A DNA stretch of 25,228 bases from a virus: IMG/VR virus record IMGVR_UViG_3300005613_000384, positions 1 to 25,228 of that record. One strand, 5' to 3'. The notes under the pieces are model-generated. The model was not told where the DNA came from, did no database searches, and was given only the letters and a program-made list of their open reading frames with translations. Both the position numbers and the translations under genes were made by a program. Below are positions 15,080-22,683 of this stretch, in pieces. Numbering within the stretch: position 1 is the stretch's first letter; every line of letters begins with the position of its first letter.

Positions 15080-15910
15080 TTATACCTCGAGGCTGATACG
15101 ACCAGCCTTCATTTCCTTTAAATATTGTTTGTAGTTAGCAGTTCTAAGTCTTTGGGCTTCTGAAAGTGATAATTTTCCGTCATTAGGTTTAGATTTTTTA
15201 CTACCAGCAGTACCGGTAGGCATCATAGATCCTTTTTTCTTAACGACTTTTTTACCTTCTTCATAAAGGAAGGATGATATTAGAACATCAAAATCAACGC
15301 CTCTTCGTGTAGGAAGGCTAGAGAATAGTTTAAATTCTTCTTCTTTACCTTCTAATTCTGAGTGTTTAGAGAGAGTTTCTGGATCAGCCATAAACTTATC
15401 TACTTTGCCATTCCAGGCGTCCATTTCTTTAAAATCTTTAGTAGCATCCCTTATAGCATTAAGTTGTTTAGAATGAGTTAAGTTCTGTTTAGCCATGTCT
15501 TTTTCAAAATCAGTCATAGCTTCCCAGTCGGAGTATTTAGCTTGAAGTTCTTCTGTGGTTGGCTCTACTACTTCGCCTGCTTTCTCAATAGCTTCAGCCA
15601 TTTTTTTGTTCTTATTATAGAGAATTTGAGCTTCTCTTGAGGAGTCCTGGTAGCGTTTCTTATATTTGTCGTCTTTTTCATCTTCAGGCTTATTATCTTT
15701 AGATTTTTCAACTTCTTTTTTAAGTTCTTGATCTACTTCTTTTCCTGATTCTTCGCTATCTTCTTCCTGTTCTTTATCTGCTTCTTCGTCAAGTTCTTTA
15801 GCTTTATCTACAACTTCTTGATCTTTTTCTTCTTCTTTATCAATTTCTTCTAAAGAAGCATCGATTTTTTCCTGTAGTTCTTCTTTTGTTGGTTGGGTAT
15901 GGTTTGCCAT
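15080..15910 (-). CDS. Capsid scaffold candidate, 276 aa
   Basis: Residues 1-85 are extremely acidic and Glu/Lys-rich (EEIDKEEEKDQEVVDKAKEL style), predicted long helix or coiled coil. Residues 90-210 are helical (LTHSKQLNAIRDATKDFKEM). A flexible GSMMPTGTAGSKK linker leads to a basic helical C-terminus (LSLSEAQRLRTANYKQYLKE), as expected for the coat-binding end of a scaffolding protein. It sits immediately upstream of the major capsid gene, the usual place for a scaffold. No Ser/His/Asp protease signature is visible, so self-cleavage is not supported. Confidence 0.75.
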   Translation of the reverse strand: MANHTQPTKEELQEKIDASLEEIDKEEEKDQEVVDKAKELDEEADKEQEEDSEESGKEVDQELKKEVEKSKDNKPEDEKDDKYKKRYQDSSREAQILYNKNKKMAEAIEKAGEVVEPTTEELQAKYSDWEAMTDFEKDMAKQNLTHSKQLNAIRDATKDFKEMDAWNGKVDKFMADPETLSKHSELEGKEEEFKLFSSLPTRRGVDFDVLISSFLYEEGKKVVKKKGSMMPTGTAGSKKSKPNDGKLSLSEAQRLRTANYKQYLKEMKAGRISLEV

Positions 15911-15935
15911 AATAGGACTCTTTCAGAGTGTTAAA

Positions 15936-16100
15936 TTATTTTTTACTTTTTTTAGGGTTAAGTACTGAGGCGTATTTTTCTAATTGATCTTTAGTTAAAT
16001 AGGATATTCTAGCTTTAAGAAACTCAATATCTGGCTTAGTTAAAGCCTCAACTTCTTTCACTGTAATCTCTTTTATTTTTTCTTGGAATGTTTTCAACAT
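15936..16100 (-). CDS. Small helical protein, 54 aa
   Basis: The protein reads MLKTFQEKIKEITVKEVEAL, then TKPDIEFLKARISYLTKDQL, ending NPKKSKK. It is amphipathic, helical and basic at the C-terminus. Its ATG has no Shine-Dalgarno, but TTGACA-18-TAATAT ends six nt before it, so it may be translated from a leaderless transcript. The scaffold gene follows 25 nt downstream. Phrases such as FLKARISYL echo the LKARLQNYML segment of the 107-aa protein upstream, suggesting a related or interacting helical protein. Function is unknown; a minor head-assembly factor is a guess from position. Confidence 0.6.
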   Translation of the reverse strand: MLKTFQEKIKEITVKEVEALTKPDIEFLKARISYLTKDQLEKYASVLNPKKSKK

Positions 16101-16106
16101 ATTTTT

Positions 16107-16136
16107 ATATTAGTCTTTAATACTACCGCTTGTCAA
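16107..16136 (-). promoter_or_regulatory. Candidate sigma-70-like promoter, possibly leaderless
   Basis: The minus strand has a perfect TTGACA (16131-16136), an 18-nt spacer and TAATAT (16107-16112), with only six nt between the -10 and the ATG at 16100. The -35 contains the TGA stop of the 107-aa gene. It would drive the 54-aa protein and the scaffold. Confidence 0.5.
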
Positions 16137-16456
16137 GAGTTCTTGATATTGCCAAGAGCATTTTCGACTTGTTTTCTTGCTTTTTTAGGACTTAATAGAA
16201 AAGCCTCGATAAGCATATAGTTTTGTAATCTAGCTTTTAAGAACACGTGTTTTCTGTTAATAAAAAAGAACCACTTTCTTTCTGGCTCATTTACTAATTC
16301 ATCTTCAACCGCATATTTCATTTGTTGAATTTGATCCAGAAGTATGTCTGGAGTTATTAAGTTTTGCTTAAGAGATTCCAACATTTGGAAGTATGTCTCT
16401 TTTTCTGTTGAGTTTAGATCGTCATACTTTAAACCGACCTCTTTAAGTATGTCCAT
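16133..16456 (-). CDS. Helical phage protein, 107 aa
   Basis: The protein is mostly helical and starts MDILKEVGLKYDDLNSTEKE. Its central part is ILLDQIQQMKYAVEDEL and its C-terminal part is VFLKARLQNYMLIEAFLLSP, followed by KKARKQVENALGNI. The layout resembles small uncharacterised proteins that sit between portal and scaffold in many phage contigs, but I know no assigned function. AAAGG precedes the ATG, and the gene starts 16 nt after the 667-aa protein. The stop codon lies within the next unit's -35 element. Confidence 0.65.
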   Translation of the reverse strand: MDILKEVGLKYDDLNSTEKETYFQMLESLKQNLITPDILLDQIQQMKYAVEDELVNEPERKWFFFINRKHVFLKARLQNYMLIEAFLLSPKKARKQVENALGNIKNS

Positions 16457-16472
16457 AAGACCTTTCTTTTAA

Positions 16473-18476
16473 TTATTCGTAAACTACCGTGATTTTAGCT
16501 CCAAGAGCTGTAACTACTGTTAGACCATCACTGAATGGGGCATCAAATTGAATATCTCCTAAAACTTTAGTAGTGTCTAAATCTGCCATCTGGATTCCAC
16601 CAGTTGTAATACCATCATAAATCTGGACATTACCAGAATTATCATTATTTACTACCATGTGAAGTATCCCAGCCCCATATTTCAAAACTGTTGTAGCATT
16701 TGCCCCAATATATTTAACTGCTGGGTTAGTTATTAACTCTCCAAGTCTTAAGATAGTTGCAAATCTTAATTGGAATGAATTATCAGTTGTATTTCCATTC
16801 TCGTTGTAGTTTTCCATTCTAATAGGAAAATCTACTGTATTAGTTCCTGCACTAGTTGGAAAAGTCATTGTGTGTAAAAGTATGCCATTTATAAAGAATC
16901 TAGCTGATATAGCAGTGTAATCAATCACAAACCTATAAAGATCTGTGCCTGTAATATCTACTGTGTCACCATAATTACCATTAAAACTGCCATTTTGGAC
17001 TACTGTATCAACTGTGTTTTTTCTACTTCCAACTCCAAAAGTAACACCGTCATATTCAAAGAAGTAACCATTGTCATCATCATAAGCACCAGCTCTTCTA
17101 ACATTATCTGCTTGTGGATCTGTAGTTAGCCTACCAACCATTCTAAATTCATTGACAGTTCCAGGTACTTTGCGAGCTTTTCTAACACTATCGTATTGAG
17201 CTGATGAATCGGCTGTAGTACCAGTTGATAGTGTAATCTGTCCTGCTTGAGTAACCGTTCCACTACCAGTAACAGTTTCAGTCCAGAAGTTAGTATCCTT
17301 AGTTCCATTATTAAAAGCTGTGCCAACCAATCTAACAGGTGTAATAGATTTCATAGAACCTAGTGGATCAATGTCTAACCTAATTCCTGTTTGTTCATCT
17401 TCTTGGGACACCTTTAGAGAACCTCCAAAAGAAGAACCAATGTTTAAAAAATCTCCGTCTGAGGTTTTACCAGTTAAGATTGATTTAACCAATCTAGCAT
17501 CATCATCATCGCTAATAGTGTCTTGTATTCTGTGGCTAGATGGTAGTGAGTTTCCTTTTAATATAGTTTGTAACCTAAACTCTGTTTGAGCATCAGCTCC
17601 GTTTGTATAAACAACCCTTATGTATTTTGAGTGAGGATTGATAGCATAATTCTTTTCTGTATCTGCTGGAACAGTATAAAAATCTCCATCATCATCCCAA
17701 TTAGTACTATCCTGCGATTGTTGAATACAAAGTCCATCAGTAGCACTAGCGACATCACTATAAACAGTAACAAAGCCAATACCATAATCTAAAATCTCTG
17801 TGCCAACACCAGTAAAAATATGATCTGATCCTCCAGTATCTGCTGGCAATAATGAAGTAGATGAATTATTTTCATCAACTTTACCAGGCATAGATAATAC
17901 ATCAACTTGGACGTGACCATCATCATCTACTAAAGCTGGATGTTTAGCGTTATCCGATGTAGCAAAGGTATGTATATTAGCTACTCCACCAGTAGAACCG
18001 CCACCGCCACGATAGAATTTACCTTCGTGAACCAGTCTAACAGGAATAGCATCTTTAGCTCTTTTAGGAAGTTTAACTGTTTCTTTTTTAACAGTAACTT
18101 TAGGGGCAGGAACTACAACTGGATCAGCTTTAGGCACGTTAATAGTAGGAAGTTTAATCTCTGGTACTTTGATATCAGGTACAGTCACTTTGATATCAGG
18201 TACTTTAATCTCTGGGATAGTTACCTCTGGGGGTTTAATCTCTGGTACTTCTACCTTTATTTCAGGTAGTTTAACCTCTGGTACAACTACATCAGGAACG
18301 ACAATATCAGGTATCTTAACTTCTGGTACTTCGATTTTAATAGCTTTGATAGCTTCTAAAAGTTCTTCTTTGTCTTTTCTTTTCTCTAGCTTTTCAATAT
18401 GCCTCATTAAACGAGCATCAGCTTTAATTTCACCAGATTTAACTTTTTTAACTAATTCATTTAGTTTAATAGGCAT
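16473..18476 (-). CDS. Fibrous virion protein with VPEIK repeats and beta-sandwich C-half, 667 aa
   Basis: Residues 1-47 form a basic charged helix. Residues 50-117 are a run of (V/L/I)P(E/D)(I/V)K-type pentapeptide units (IPDIVVPDVVVPEVKLPEIK style), a probable extended rod. After a Lys-rich linker, a GGGGSTGG spacer (157-164) opens a beta-rich region (170-667). This includes a stretch near 380-570 with lectin-like phrases (GYFFEYDGVTFGVGSRK, ARFFINGILLHTM) resembling ConA/LamG sandwiches. The ATG follows the portal stop with no gap (TAAATG). It lies between portal and scaffold, so it is probably head-associated. I infer a head fibre or portal-linked spike; a tail role cannot be excluded. 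Confidence 0.65.
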   Translation of the reverse strand: MPIKLNELVKKVKSGEIKADARLMRHIEKLEKRKDKEELLEAIKAIKIEVPEVKIPDIVVPDVVVPEVKLPEIKVEVPEIKPPEVTIPEIKVPDIKVTVPDIKVPEIKLPTINVPKADPVVVPAPKVTVKKETVKLPKRAKDAIPVRLVHEGKFYRGGGGSTGGVANIHTFATSDNAKHPALVDDDGHVQVDVLSMPGKVDENNSSTSLLPADTGGSDHIFTGVGTEILDYGIGFVTVYSDVASATDGLCIQQSQDSTNWDDDGDFYTVPADTEKNYAINPHSKYIRVVYTNGADAQTEFRLQTILKGNSLPSSHRIQDTISDDDDARLVKSILTGKTSDGDFLNIGSSFGGSLKVSQEDEQTGIRLDIDPLGSMKSITPVRLVGTAFNNGTKDTNFWTETVTGSGTVTQAGQITLSTGTTADSSAQYDSVRKARKVPGTVNEFRMVGRLTTDPQADNVRRAGAYDDDNGYFFEYDGVTFGVGSRKNTVDTVVQNGSFNGNYGDTVDITGTDLYRFVIDYTAISARFFINGILLHTMTFPTSAGTNTVDFPIRMENYNENGNTTDNSFQLRFATILRLGELITNPAVKYIGANATTVLKYGAGILHMVVNNDNSGNVQIYDGITTGGIQMADLDTTKVLGDIQFDAPFSDGLTVVTALGAKITVVYE
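18126..18329 (-). repeat. Pentapeptide-like VP(E/D)(I/V)K repeat region
   Basis: The segment encodes residues 50-117 of the 667-aa protein. Units vary (VPEVK, IPDIV, LPEIK, VPDIK, TVPDIK), with Pro roughly every five residues and alternating hydrophobic and charged positions. The matching DNA has imperfect direct repeats with (C/T)TCTGGTAC and TATCAGGTA words on the plus strand. Confidence 0.85.
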
Positions 18477-20240
18477 TTAAGCTCCTTGTAATGCTTGTAA
18501 TCTATCTACTGCTTGACCTTGCATTGGGCTTGTTTGTTGAGTTGTTTGTGCTTGTGCAGTTGGTTGAGCCATTGTTGGCTGAGCTTGACCAGGCATCATA
18601 GCTTGACCTATTTGCTCTTGTTTTCTTCTTTCATAGTCCATAACCTGATTATTTTCTTCAGGAGTAAGATCAGCAAATTCAAGTAGTTTTCTCTTATAAA
18701 TTTCATCTAATTTAGGATTATCTGGCATAGTAGCTTTAGCTAAGTGCATCTTCTGTAAAGAATCGCTATCTTGAGAGTTTTTCTCTTCTTGAGTCCAGAT
18801 CTTGCAGTTATAACCAGATTTAGTCATCCAATCTTTAGGGGCAATTTCTCTACCATAAAGTTTGTTAGTGTTCTTGCCTTTTTTCCAGATCTTAACCGCA
18901 TCTAGTTTACTTGCCCCGGCTTCAATTAGTTTATCGAATAATAAGCCTCTACGCTTCCAAGCTGGAGTATAGAACTTAGATAAGCCTTTAACACGTTCTT
19001 TAGCTTCACCTAGAGCAAGTTTAACCTCGCCTAGTGTAACTTGTCTTTGTTGAATATCACCTTGTTGAGTAGCAGTAGCACCAGTCGCTTTTTCAGTCAT
19101 AGCGATAATAAAGTTCATAGTATCTAAGTTACCAACTAAAGCAGGGATATCAACTCTTGAGATAATTTCTTTTGGATTTCCTGGAACTCCATACCAGCCG
19201 AAAGGTCTAGCTTGGTAGGTATTAGGATTAAAGCCATTCTTAGCGTTATAGAACTGCATACCAAAGTTTCTAAGCGTTCTATTTTCAGCTTCCTGAGACA
19301 TAAATACGTTAAGGATCTTATTAGGTTGTCTAACAATATCGCCAACGCCATCAGACCAGAAGTCTTGTCTTTCAACATCATCAGCCCAGGTACAGTAGTT
19401 ATAGTGAGTTCTCCAGAAATGATCTTTAGTTTTACCGATAACTTCTTCTAGAGGTTTCTTCATTAAGATTTCTCTATCATCAGCTTCAACATACATATAA
19501 ATCTGTTCATCTTCGCCATCTTCAGCTCTCCAAACTAAGTGGATAGTAAGCTCGACAATAGTTTCACCTAGAATTGGAGAATCTACATCTTCCAATCCCA
19601 TATCTTGCATTTTCTTATTCTTATCTTGGAGTGAAGCTTCGTTGCTAGTAGATCTAATTAAGCCCATTTCAGAAGCGTGCCAGGTTTTAAGTCTATTTAC
19701 TGCTTCTTTGTCATAGTCATCATTATTTTCAATAATAGATAAAGGAATAAAGATGTGTTGATGTATTAAGAATCTTGAGCTATCAATATTAGTAGGATCG
19801 CAATATCTATCGATTAAAATATCCATAGGATCTTGGATAGTCATCTTAATTTCGCCATCTACAATCTGCCACTGATCGAAAGATCTACCAAAGAGTAACA
19901 CTTGTCTTTTATCAACAATATCTTGAAGAGTCATGTTGTTTTTATCTACAGTTAAATTCCAAAACTCGTTCTTAAACTCTTCTGCTTGTTCGTCATTATC
20001 TCTATTTTGATAATAAAGCACTGGCATATCATCAATATCTTTTAGAAGCGTTCTAACAGTTTGCTTCATAAGAGGGATGTTTACAGTTTGTCTTTGCACC
20101 AAGCGGTCAACAATAACAGTATCTCGGTAAAGAGTATAAGTTTCGTTCCATTGATCGTGGCGTCTTTCTCTATAGTTATAACCTGACTTTTTATTATTCA
20201 GGAGCATTTGCATTTCGTCTGTGATAAAGTTTTCTGTCAT
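18477..20240 (-). CDS. Portal protein
   Basis: The protein has 587 aa, within portal size range. It follows the large terminase and precedes the scaffold and capsid genes. The N-terminal half has portal-like segments: QRQTVNIPLMKQTVRTLLKD, FGRSFDQWQIVDGEIKMTIQ, and DPMDILIDRYCDP. The middle has DVERQDFWSDGVGDIVRQPN and MSQEAENRTLRNFG, which fit the stem and long helices. Then QQRQVTLGEVKLALGEAKER suggests the crown-proximal helix. The last 45 residues are Gln/Ala/Pro/Met-rich (GQAQPTMAQPTAQAQ) and probably disordered. It forms the dodecameric DNA channel at one capsid vertex. The 113-bp gap upstream contains regulatory candidates. Confidence 0.85.
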   Translation of the reverse strand: MTENFITDEMQMLLNNKKSGYNYRERRHDQWNETYTLYRDTVIVDRLVQRQTVNIPLMKQTVRTLLKDIDDMPVLYYQNRDNDEQAEEFKNEFWNLTVDKNNMTLQDIVDKRQVLLFGRSFDQWQIVDGEIKMTIQDPMDILIDRYCDPTNIDSSRFLIHQHIFIPLSIIENNDDYDKEAVNRLKTWHASEMGLIRSTSNEASLQDKNKKMQDMGLEDVDSPILGETIVELTIHLVWRAEDGEDEQIYMYVEADDREILMKKPLEEVIGKTKDHFWRTHYNYCTWADDVERQDFWSDGVGDIVRQPNKILNVFMSQEAENRTLRNFGMQFYNAKNGFNPNTYQARPFGWYGVPGNPKEIISRVDIPALVGNLDTMNFIIAMTEKATGATATQQGDIQQRQVTLGEVKLALGEAKERVKGLSKFYTPAWKRRGLLFDKLIEAGASKLDAVKIWKKGKNTNKLYGREIAPKDWMTKSGYNCKIWTQEEKNSQDSDSLQKMHLAKATMPDNPKLDEIYKRKLLEFADLTPEENNQVMDYERRKQEQIGQAMMPGQAQPTMAQPTAQAQTTQQTSPMQGQAVDRLQALQGA

Positions 20241-20262
20241 AGTTCTATACTCCTACACAATA

Positions 20263-20277
20263 CTATTTAAAGGCAAG
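20263..20277 (-). promoter_or_regulatory. Conserved intergenic motif, copy 2
   Basis: The minus strand reads CTTGCCTTTAAATAG, its first base exactly 37 nt upstream of the portal ATG at 20240, the same distance as in copy 1. It lies in the TerL-portal gap. No strong -10 follows at a standard spacing, so it may be a non-sigma-70 signal or an operator. Confidence 0.45.
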
Positions 20278-20317
20278 TTTAAAGCTATTTCTATGTTATA
20301 GGTCTAATTTGTAAGCA

Positions 20318-20331
20318 AAAACACGTGTTTT
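20318..20331. promoter_or_regulatory. 14-bp perfect palindrome in the TerL-portal gap
   Basis: The palindrome AAAACACGTGTTTT lies 78-91 nt upstream of the portal ATG. Twelve of its bases (AAAACACGTGTT) recur at 16242-16253 inside the 107-aa gene. The symmetry suits a dimeric regulator site, or a weak hairpin on RNA; nothing shows which. Confidence 0.35.
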
Positions 20332-20353
20332 GTCTTTCTTTTTTATCCTATAA

Positions 20354-21760
20354 CTATGCTAGAGTTCCCGGTAAATAAGGATTCATGCCACCAACATCAG
20401 TAGGTTGAACAAACTCTTGCACTTCTTTTAGTTCAAAGAACATTCTCATCATAAGCATATCACTAAAATCAGGAGATCTACCTAATGCTTCTTTAACCTC
20501 ATCTTTCGGTATTAGTGAGTGTTTTTGTTCTGTAGTGGTGATTTTTCTCTTTAACTGCATTAGTTCCTCGATAATCATATCTTTAGTAGCCTCATCTATT
20601 GGGGCTGAGATAGCTATTTCGTGGTTATTTATCTTTTCAGCTAGCATAAAGCCACACTGACTCTTTAAGTTACGATAATTTTGAGTAGGTAAGCCATCTT
20701 CTTCTTCTTTTTCTGTTTTAATTGCAGAACTATTAGAAACAAACCCTTTAATTCCTCTTAAATGATCTACTACGCCACCACCAACACCATCATCATCAAC
20801 GACAGCGTGAGAATAAGGTATTGCATCTCTTTGAAGTAAATCTCTAATATCAGTTGTTGTTTGATCTACGCCTCGCTTAATCTTCCATATAATTTTCTTA
20901 ACATCTAAGCCCTTCCATGTGCCTATTACGGTCTTATCAGATCCATATCTAGCTACATCAGCAGACAAATACTTATCATCCGATTTCTCTACAACATTAG
21001 TAAAAATATCGTTAATAGCATCGAAATCACATAAAGCGTTATCACTTGGCATATAATCCCAATTTCCAGCTTTTAATCTAGCTCTCATAATTGGATCAGT
21101 AATTTTACTTAATTGATCTTCATATTGATCTCTTGTATGAGAATTATCCCCATAGAGAGATTGAATAAAAGCATAATCTTTATCAAGTGTACCCTTTTTC
21201 CATGGTTTATAAAAGATACGGTATAACCAGTTTTGCTCTGGATTCATTGTTAGGAGAATCTTAGCTGGAAAAAGATTAAACTCTTTATTTTTCCACCTAC
21301 CAACACGAGTTTTCAGCATATCGAAGGCTTGGAAGGTAATTTCACCTGCTTCTTCTATCCAGCCACCAGTATATTCAGTAGATCCTAGATCCTGGAATTG
21401 AGGATCAGTTGGTTGGAGTTTTAAGTCTAGAAGGTCGATTCTTGATCCATTCTTAAAGAGTATGTAGTTATATTGACCGTTTAGTTTCCAGTCGTCTTTA
21501 GGGATTTTATGATAAGTACAAACCTTAATGAAGGTAGCGAAAGAAGACTTCATAAGGTTGGTTAACTTATTTCTTCCGATAAACCATTTAGTCCCTGGGT
21601 ATCTATAGCAATTAGTGAGTAACCATTCAGCACCTAGCCAAGATTTACCACCACCAGCACCACCACCAAAACCAACATAGTGAGTAACATCATCAAATAG
21701 CTTTTCATAAGCCAGATGTTGTTTATACTCTGGTCTAATTGTTGGAGTTATCTTTATCAT
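20354..21760 (-). CDS. terL: Terminase large subunit (packaging ATPase/nuclease)
   Basis: The protein has 468 aa. The ATPase half has Walker A GGGAGGGKS at 32-40, Walker B region TGGWIEEAGE at 131-140 with the catalytic Glu, and coupling motif ILLTMNP at 168-174. The C-terminal RNase H-like nuclease has its acidic residues at D268 (YLSADVARYGSDKT), D322-D324 (VVDDDGVGGG) and D431/D434 (RSPDFSD). All motifs for an active headful-type motor are present. It translocates DNA into the prohead through the portal. Its ATG lies 26 nt inside the end of the small subunit gene, showing translational coupling. Confidence 0.95.
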   Translation of the reverse strand: MIKITPTIRPEYKQHLAYEKLFDDVTHYVGFGGGAGGGKSWLGAEWLLTNCYRYPGTKWFIGRNKLTNLMKSSFATFIKVCTYHKIPKDDWKLNGQYNYILFKNGSRIDLLDLKLQPTDPQFQDLGSTEYTGGWIEEAGEITFQAFDMLKTRVGRWKNKEFNLFPAKILLTMNPEQNWLYRIFYKPWKKGTLDKDYAFIQSLYGDNSHTRDQYEDQLSKITDPIMRARLKAGNWDYMPSDNALCDFDAINDIFTNVVEKSDDKYLSADVARYGSDKTVIGTWKGLDVKKIIWKIKRGVDQTTTDIRDLLQRDAIPYSHAVVDDDGVGGGVVDHLRGIKGFVSNSSAIKTEKEEEDGLPTQNYRNLKSQCGFMLAEKINNHEIAISAPIDEATKDMIIEELMQLKRKITTTEQKHSLIPKDEVKEALGRSPDFSDMLMMRMFFELKEVQEFVQPTDVGGMNPYLPGTLA

Positions 21761-22124
21761 TGGGTATGTAATTGAATCCCACTATAGATTCACCGTCACT
21801 AGTGATGTCGGTATCTTTCTTCTCTTTCATTCCATGGTTACTCATAAGCATTAGCTTAGTGATGGTCGAATTACAATCCTTATCAAACAGTCCTCTATCA
21901 ATCAACATTTTGCGTTGTTCATCCTTAATATTATCTAAAGACTGTCGAAATTCTTCATGTTCATTAGCCCATTCATATAGTCTTTTCTCTGTTACACCAA
22001 TGATAATAGCAATATCTACTATCTTAGGCAATTGGTTTCTTTTGTTAGGGATGTCAGCTATATACTCTTCTATTGTTTGTATATATTTTTTATCGTATTT
22101 TGAAGGTCTTCCTACTTTTGCCAT
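21735..22124 (-). CDS. terS: Terminase small subunit
   Basis: I choose the ATG at 22124 (MAKVGRPSKYDKKY), which has AGGA upstream, over an in-frame TTG at 22163 that overlaps the candidate -10; the result is 129 aa. The N-terminal GRPSKY and a helix-turn-helix near 34-60 (IVDIAIIIGVTEKRLYEWAN) match Sf6-type small terminases. The following EHEEFRQSLDNIKDEQRKML helix and acidic tail (TDITSDGE) complete the pattern. It recognises phage DNA for packaging and delivers it to TerL, whose gene it overlaps by 26 nt. Confidence 0.85.
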   Translation of the reverse strand: MAKVGRPSKYDKKYIQTIEEYIADIPNKRNQLPKIVDIAIIIGVTEKRLYEWANEHEEFRQSLDNIKDEQRKMLIDRGLFDKDCNSTITKLMLMSNHGMKEKKDTDITSDGESIVGFNYIPNDKDNSNN

Positions 22125-22162
22125 ATTTATCCTGTCTATTACTAGAGTTAGGTTATAAATCA

Positions 22163-22192
22163 AGTATAGCTTACGGTTGTATATAAAGGCAA
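22163..22192 (-). promoter_or_regulatory. Candidate promoter for the packaging genes, containing motif copy 3
   Basis: The minus strand has TTGCCT (22187-22192), an 18-nt spacer and TATACT (22163-22168), followed by a leader of about 30 nt to the TerS ATG. The -35 belongs to the third copy of the CTTGCCTTWAWATA motif (22179-22193). This is the copy with the best -10. Confidence 0.5.
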
Positions 22193-22196
22193 GTAT

Positions 22197-22274
22197 CTAC
22201 TCATCCAGGAAATCTAGATCTAATTCTTCGTCTAGGTCTACATCATCGTTGTAATAGCCATCAGCTTCTATCAT
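22197..22274 (-). CDS. Acidic microprotein, 25 aa
   Basis: A 25-codon frame begins MIEADGYYNDDVDL and ends DFLDE, with 12 of 25 residues Asp or Glu. The start overlaps the stop of the helix-turn-helix gene as ATGA, and AGAGGA lies nine nt before the ATG. The extreme composition and coupling suggest a real product, but such a short frame may be fortuitous. A negatively charged partner for a DNA-binding neighbour is one speculation. Confidence 0.4.
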   Translation of the reverse strand: MIEADGYYNDDVDLDEELDLDFLDE

Positions 22275-22459
22275 TCTTGTCTTTCCTCTAAGAATTTAAT
22301 AATATCTTCTTTTTTAAATACTTTATCGCCTCGTGAGTTTATTCTAATACATTCTAAATCCCCACGCTTTAACATTCTATTTAGAGTAGTAGTACTAATC
22401 TTTAAGTATTTAGCTACTTCATTTGGTTTTAGTAGTTCTGGGTAGTTATTTATGTTCAT
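22271..22459 (-). CDS. Excisionase/MerR-like helix-turn-helix protein, 62 aa
   Basis: The sequence LLKPNEVAKYLKISTTTLNR gives a helix-turn-helix, followed by MLKRGDLECIRIN as a wing and by KKEDIIKFLEE, the standard layout of HTH_17 excisionase-type domains. The length fits a stand-alone domain. Known members bind DNA as recombination directionality factors or transcription regulators; no integrase is visible, so regulation is likelier. Its start lies inside the upstream basic 47-aa gene (14-nt overlap). It sits just before the packaging promoter, a fitting place for a late-gene switch. Confidence 0.75.
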   Translation of the reverse strand: MNINNYPELLKPNEVAKYLKISTTTLNRMLKRGDLECIRINSRGDKVFKKEDIIKFLEERQE

Positions 22460-22589
22460 TTAATTTCTTAATAAACTTAAATTGTTTATTCTTTACTTTG
22501 CGTTCTTCGTTTAATAAATCTTGCCAGCTTAGCTTTTTAGGTTTTCTTCTAGCTAAGATGCGTTTAAATAGTTGTTTATTTATTTTCAT
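22446..22589 (-). CDS. Basic small protein, 47 aa
   Basis: The protein reads MKINKQLFKRILARRKPKKL, then SWQDLLNEERKVKNKQFKFI, ending KKLNEHK. It has 17 Lys/Arg against 4 Asp/Glu, is helical and has no membrane segment, so nucleic-acid binding is possible. It overlaps both neighbours by 14 nt. I know no family. Confidence 0.5.
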   Translation of the reverse strand: MKINKQLFKRILARRKPKKLSWQDLLNEERKVKNKQFKFIKKLNEHK

Positions 22590-22683
22590 TATTTTTCTTC
22601 TTTCTCATAGCTATTAATATCCAAAAGAATACTCCAAAGGGGAGTGTAAACAACCCCATGAAAAACAATATAAAATTTATCAT
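22576..22683 (-). CDS. Tiny single-pass membrane protein, 35 aa
   Basis: Residues 2-25 are hydrophobic (INFILFFMGLFTLPFGVFFW), followed by a basic tail MRKKKNNENK, so the tail should stay in the cytoplasm. The start overlaps the upstream stop as ATGA. The size would suit a membrane-acting phage peptide, but no function is shown. Confidence 0.5.
   Translation of the reverse strand: MINFILFFMGLFTLPFGVFFWILIAMRKKKNNENK

Noticed and set aside
22163-22163. TTG start extending the small terminase by 13 residues
   Set aside because: It overlaps the candidate -10 TATACT and has no ribosome-binding site; the ATG at 22124 has AGGA.
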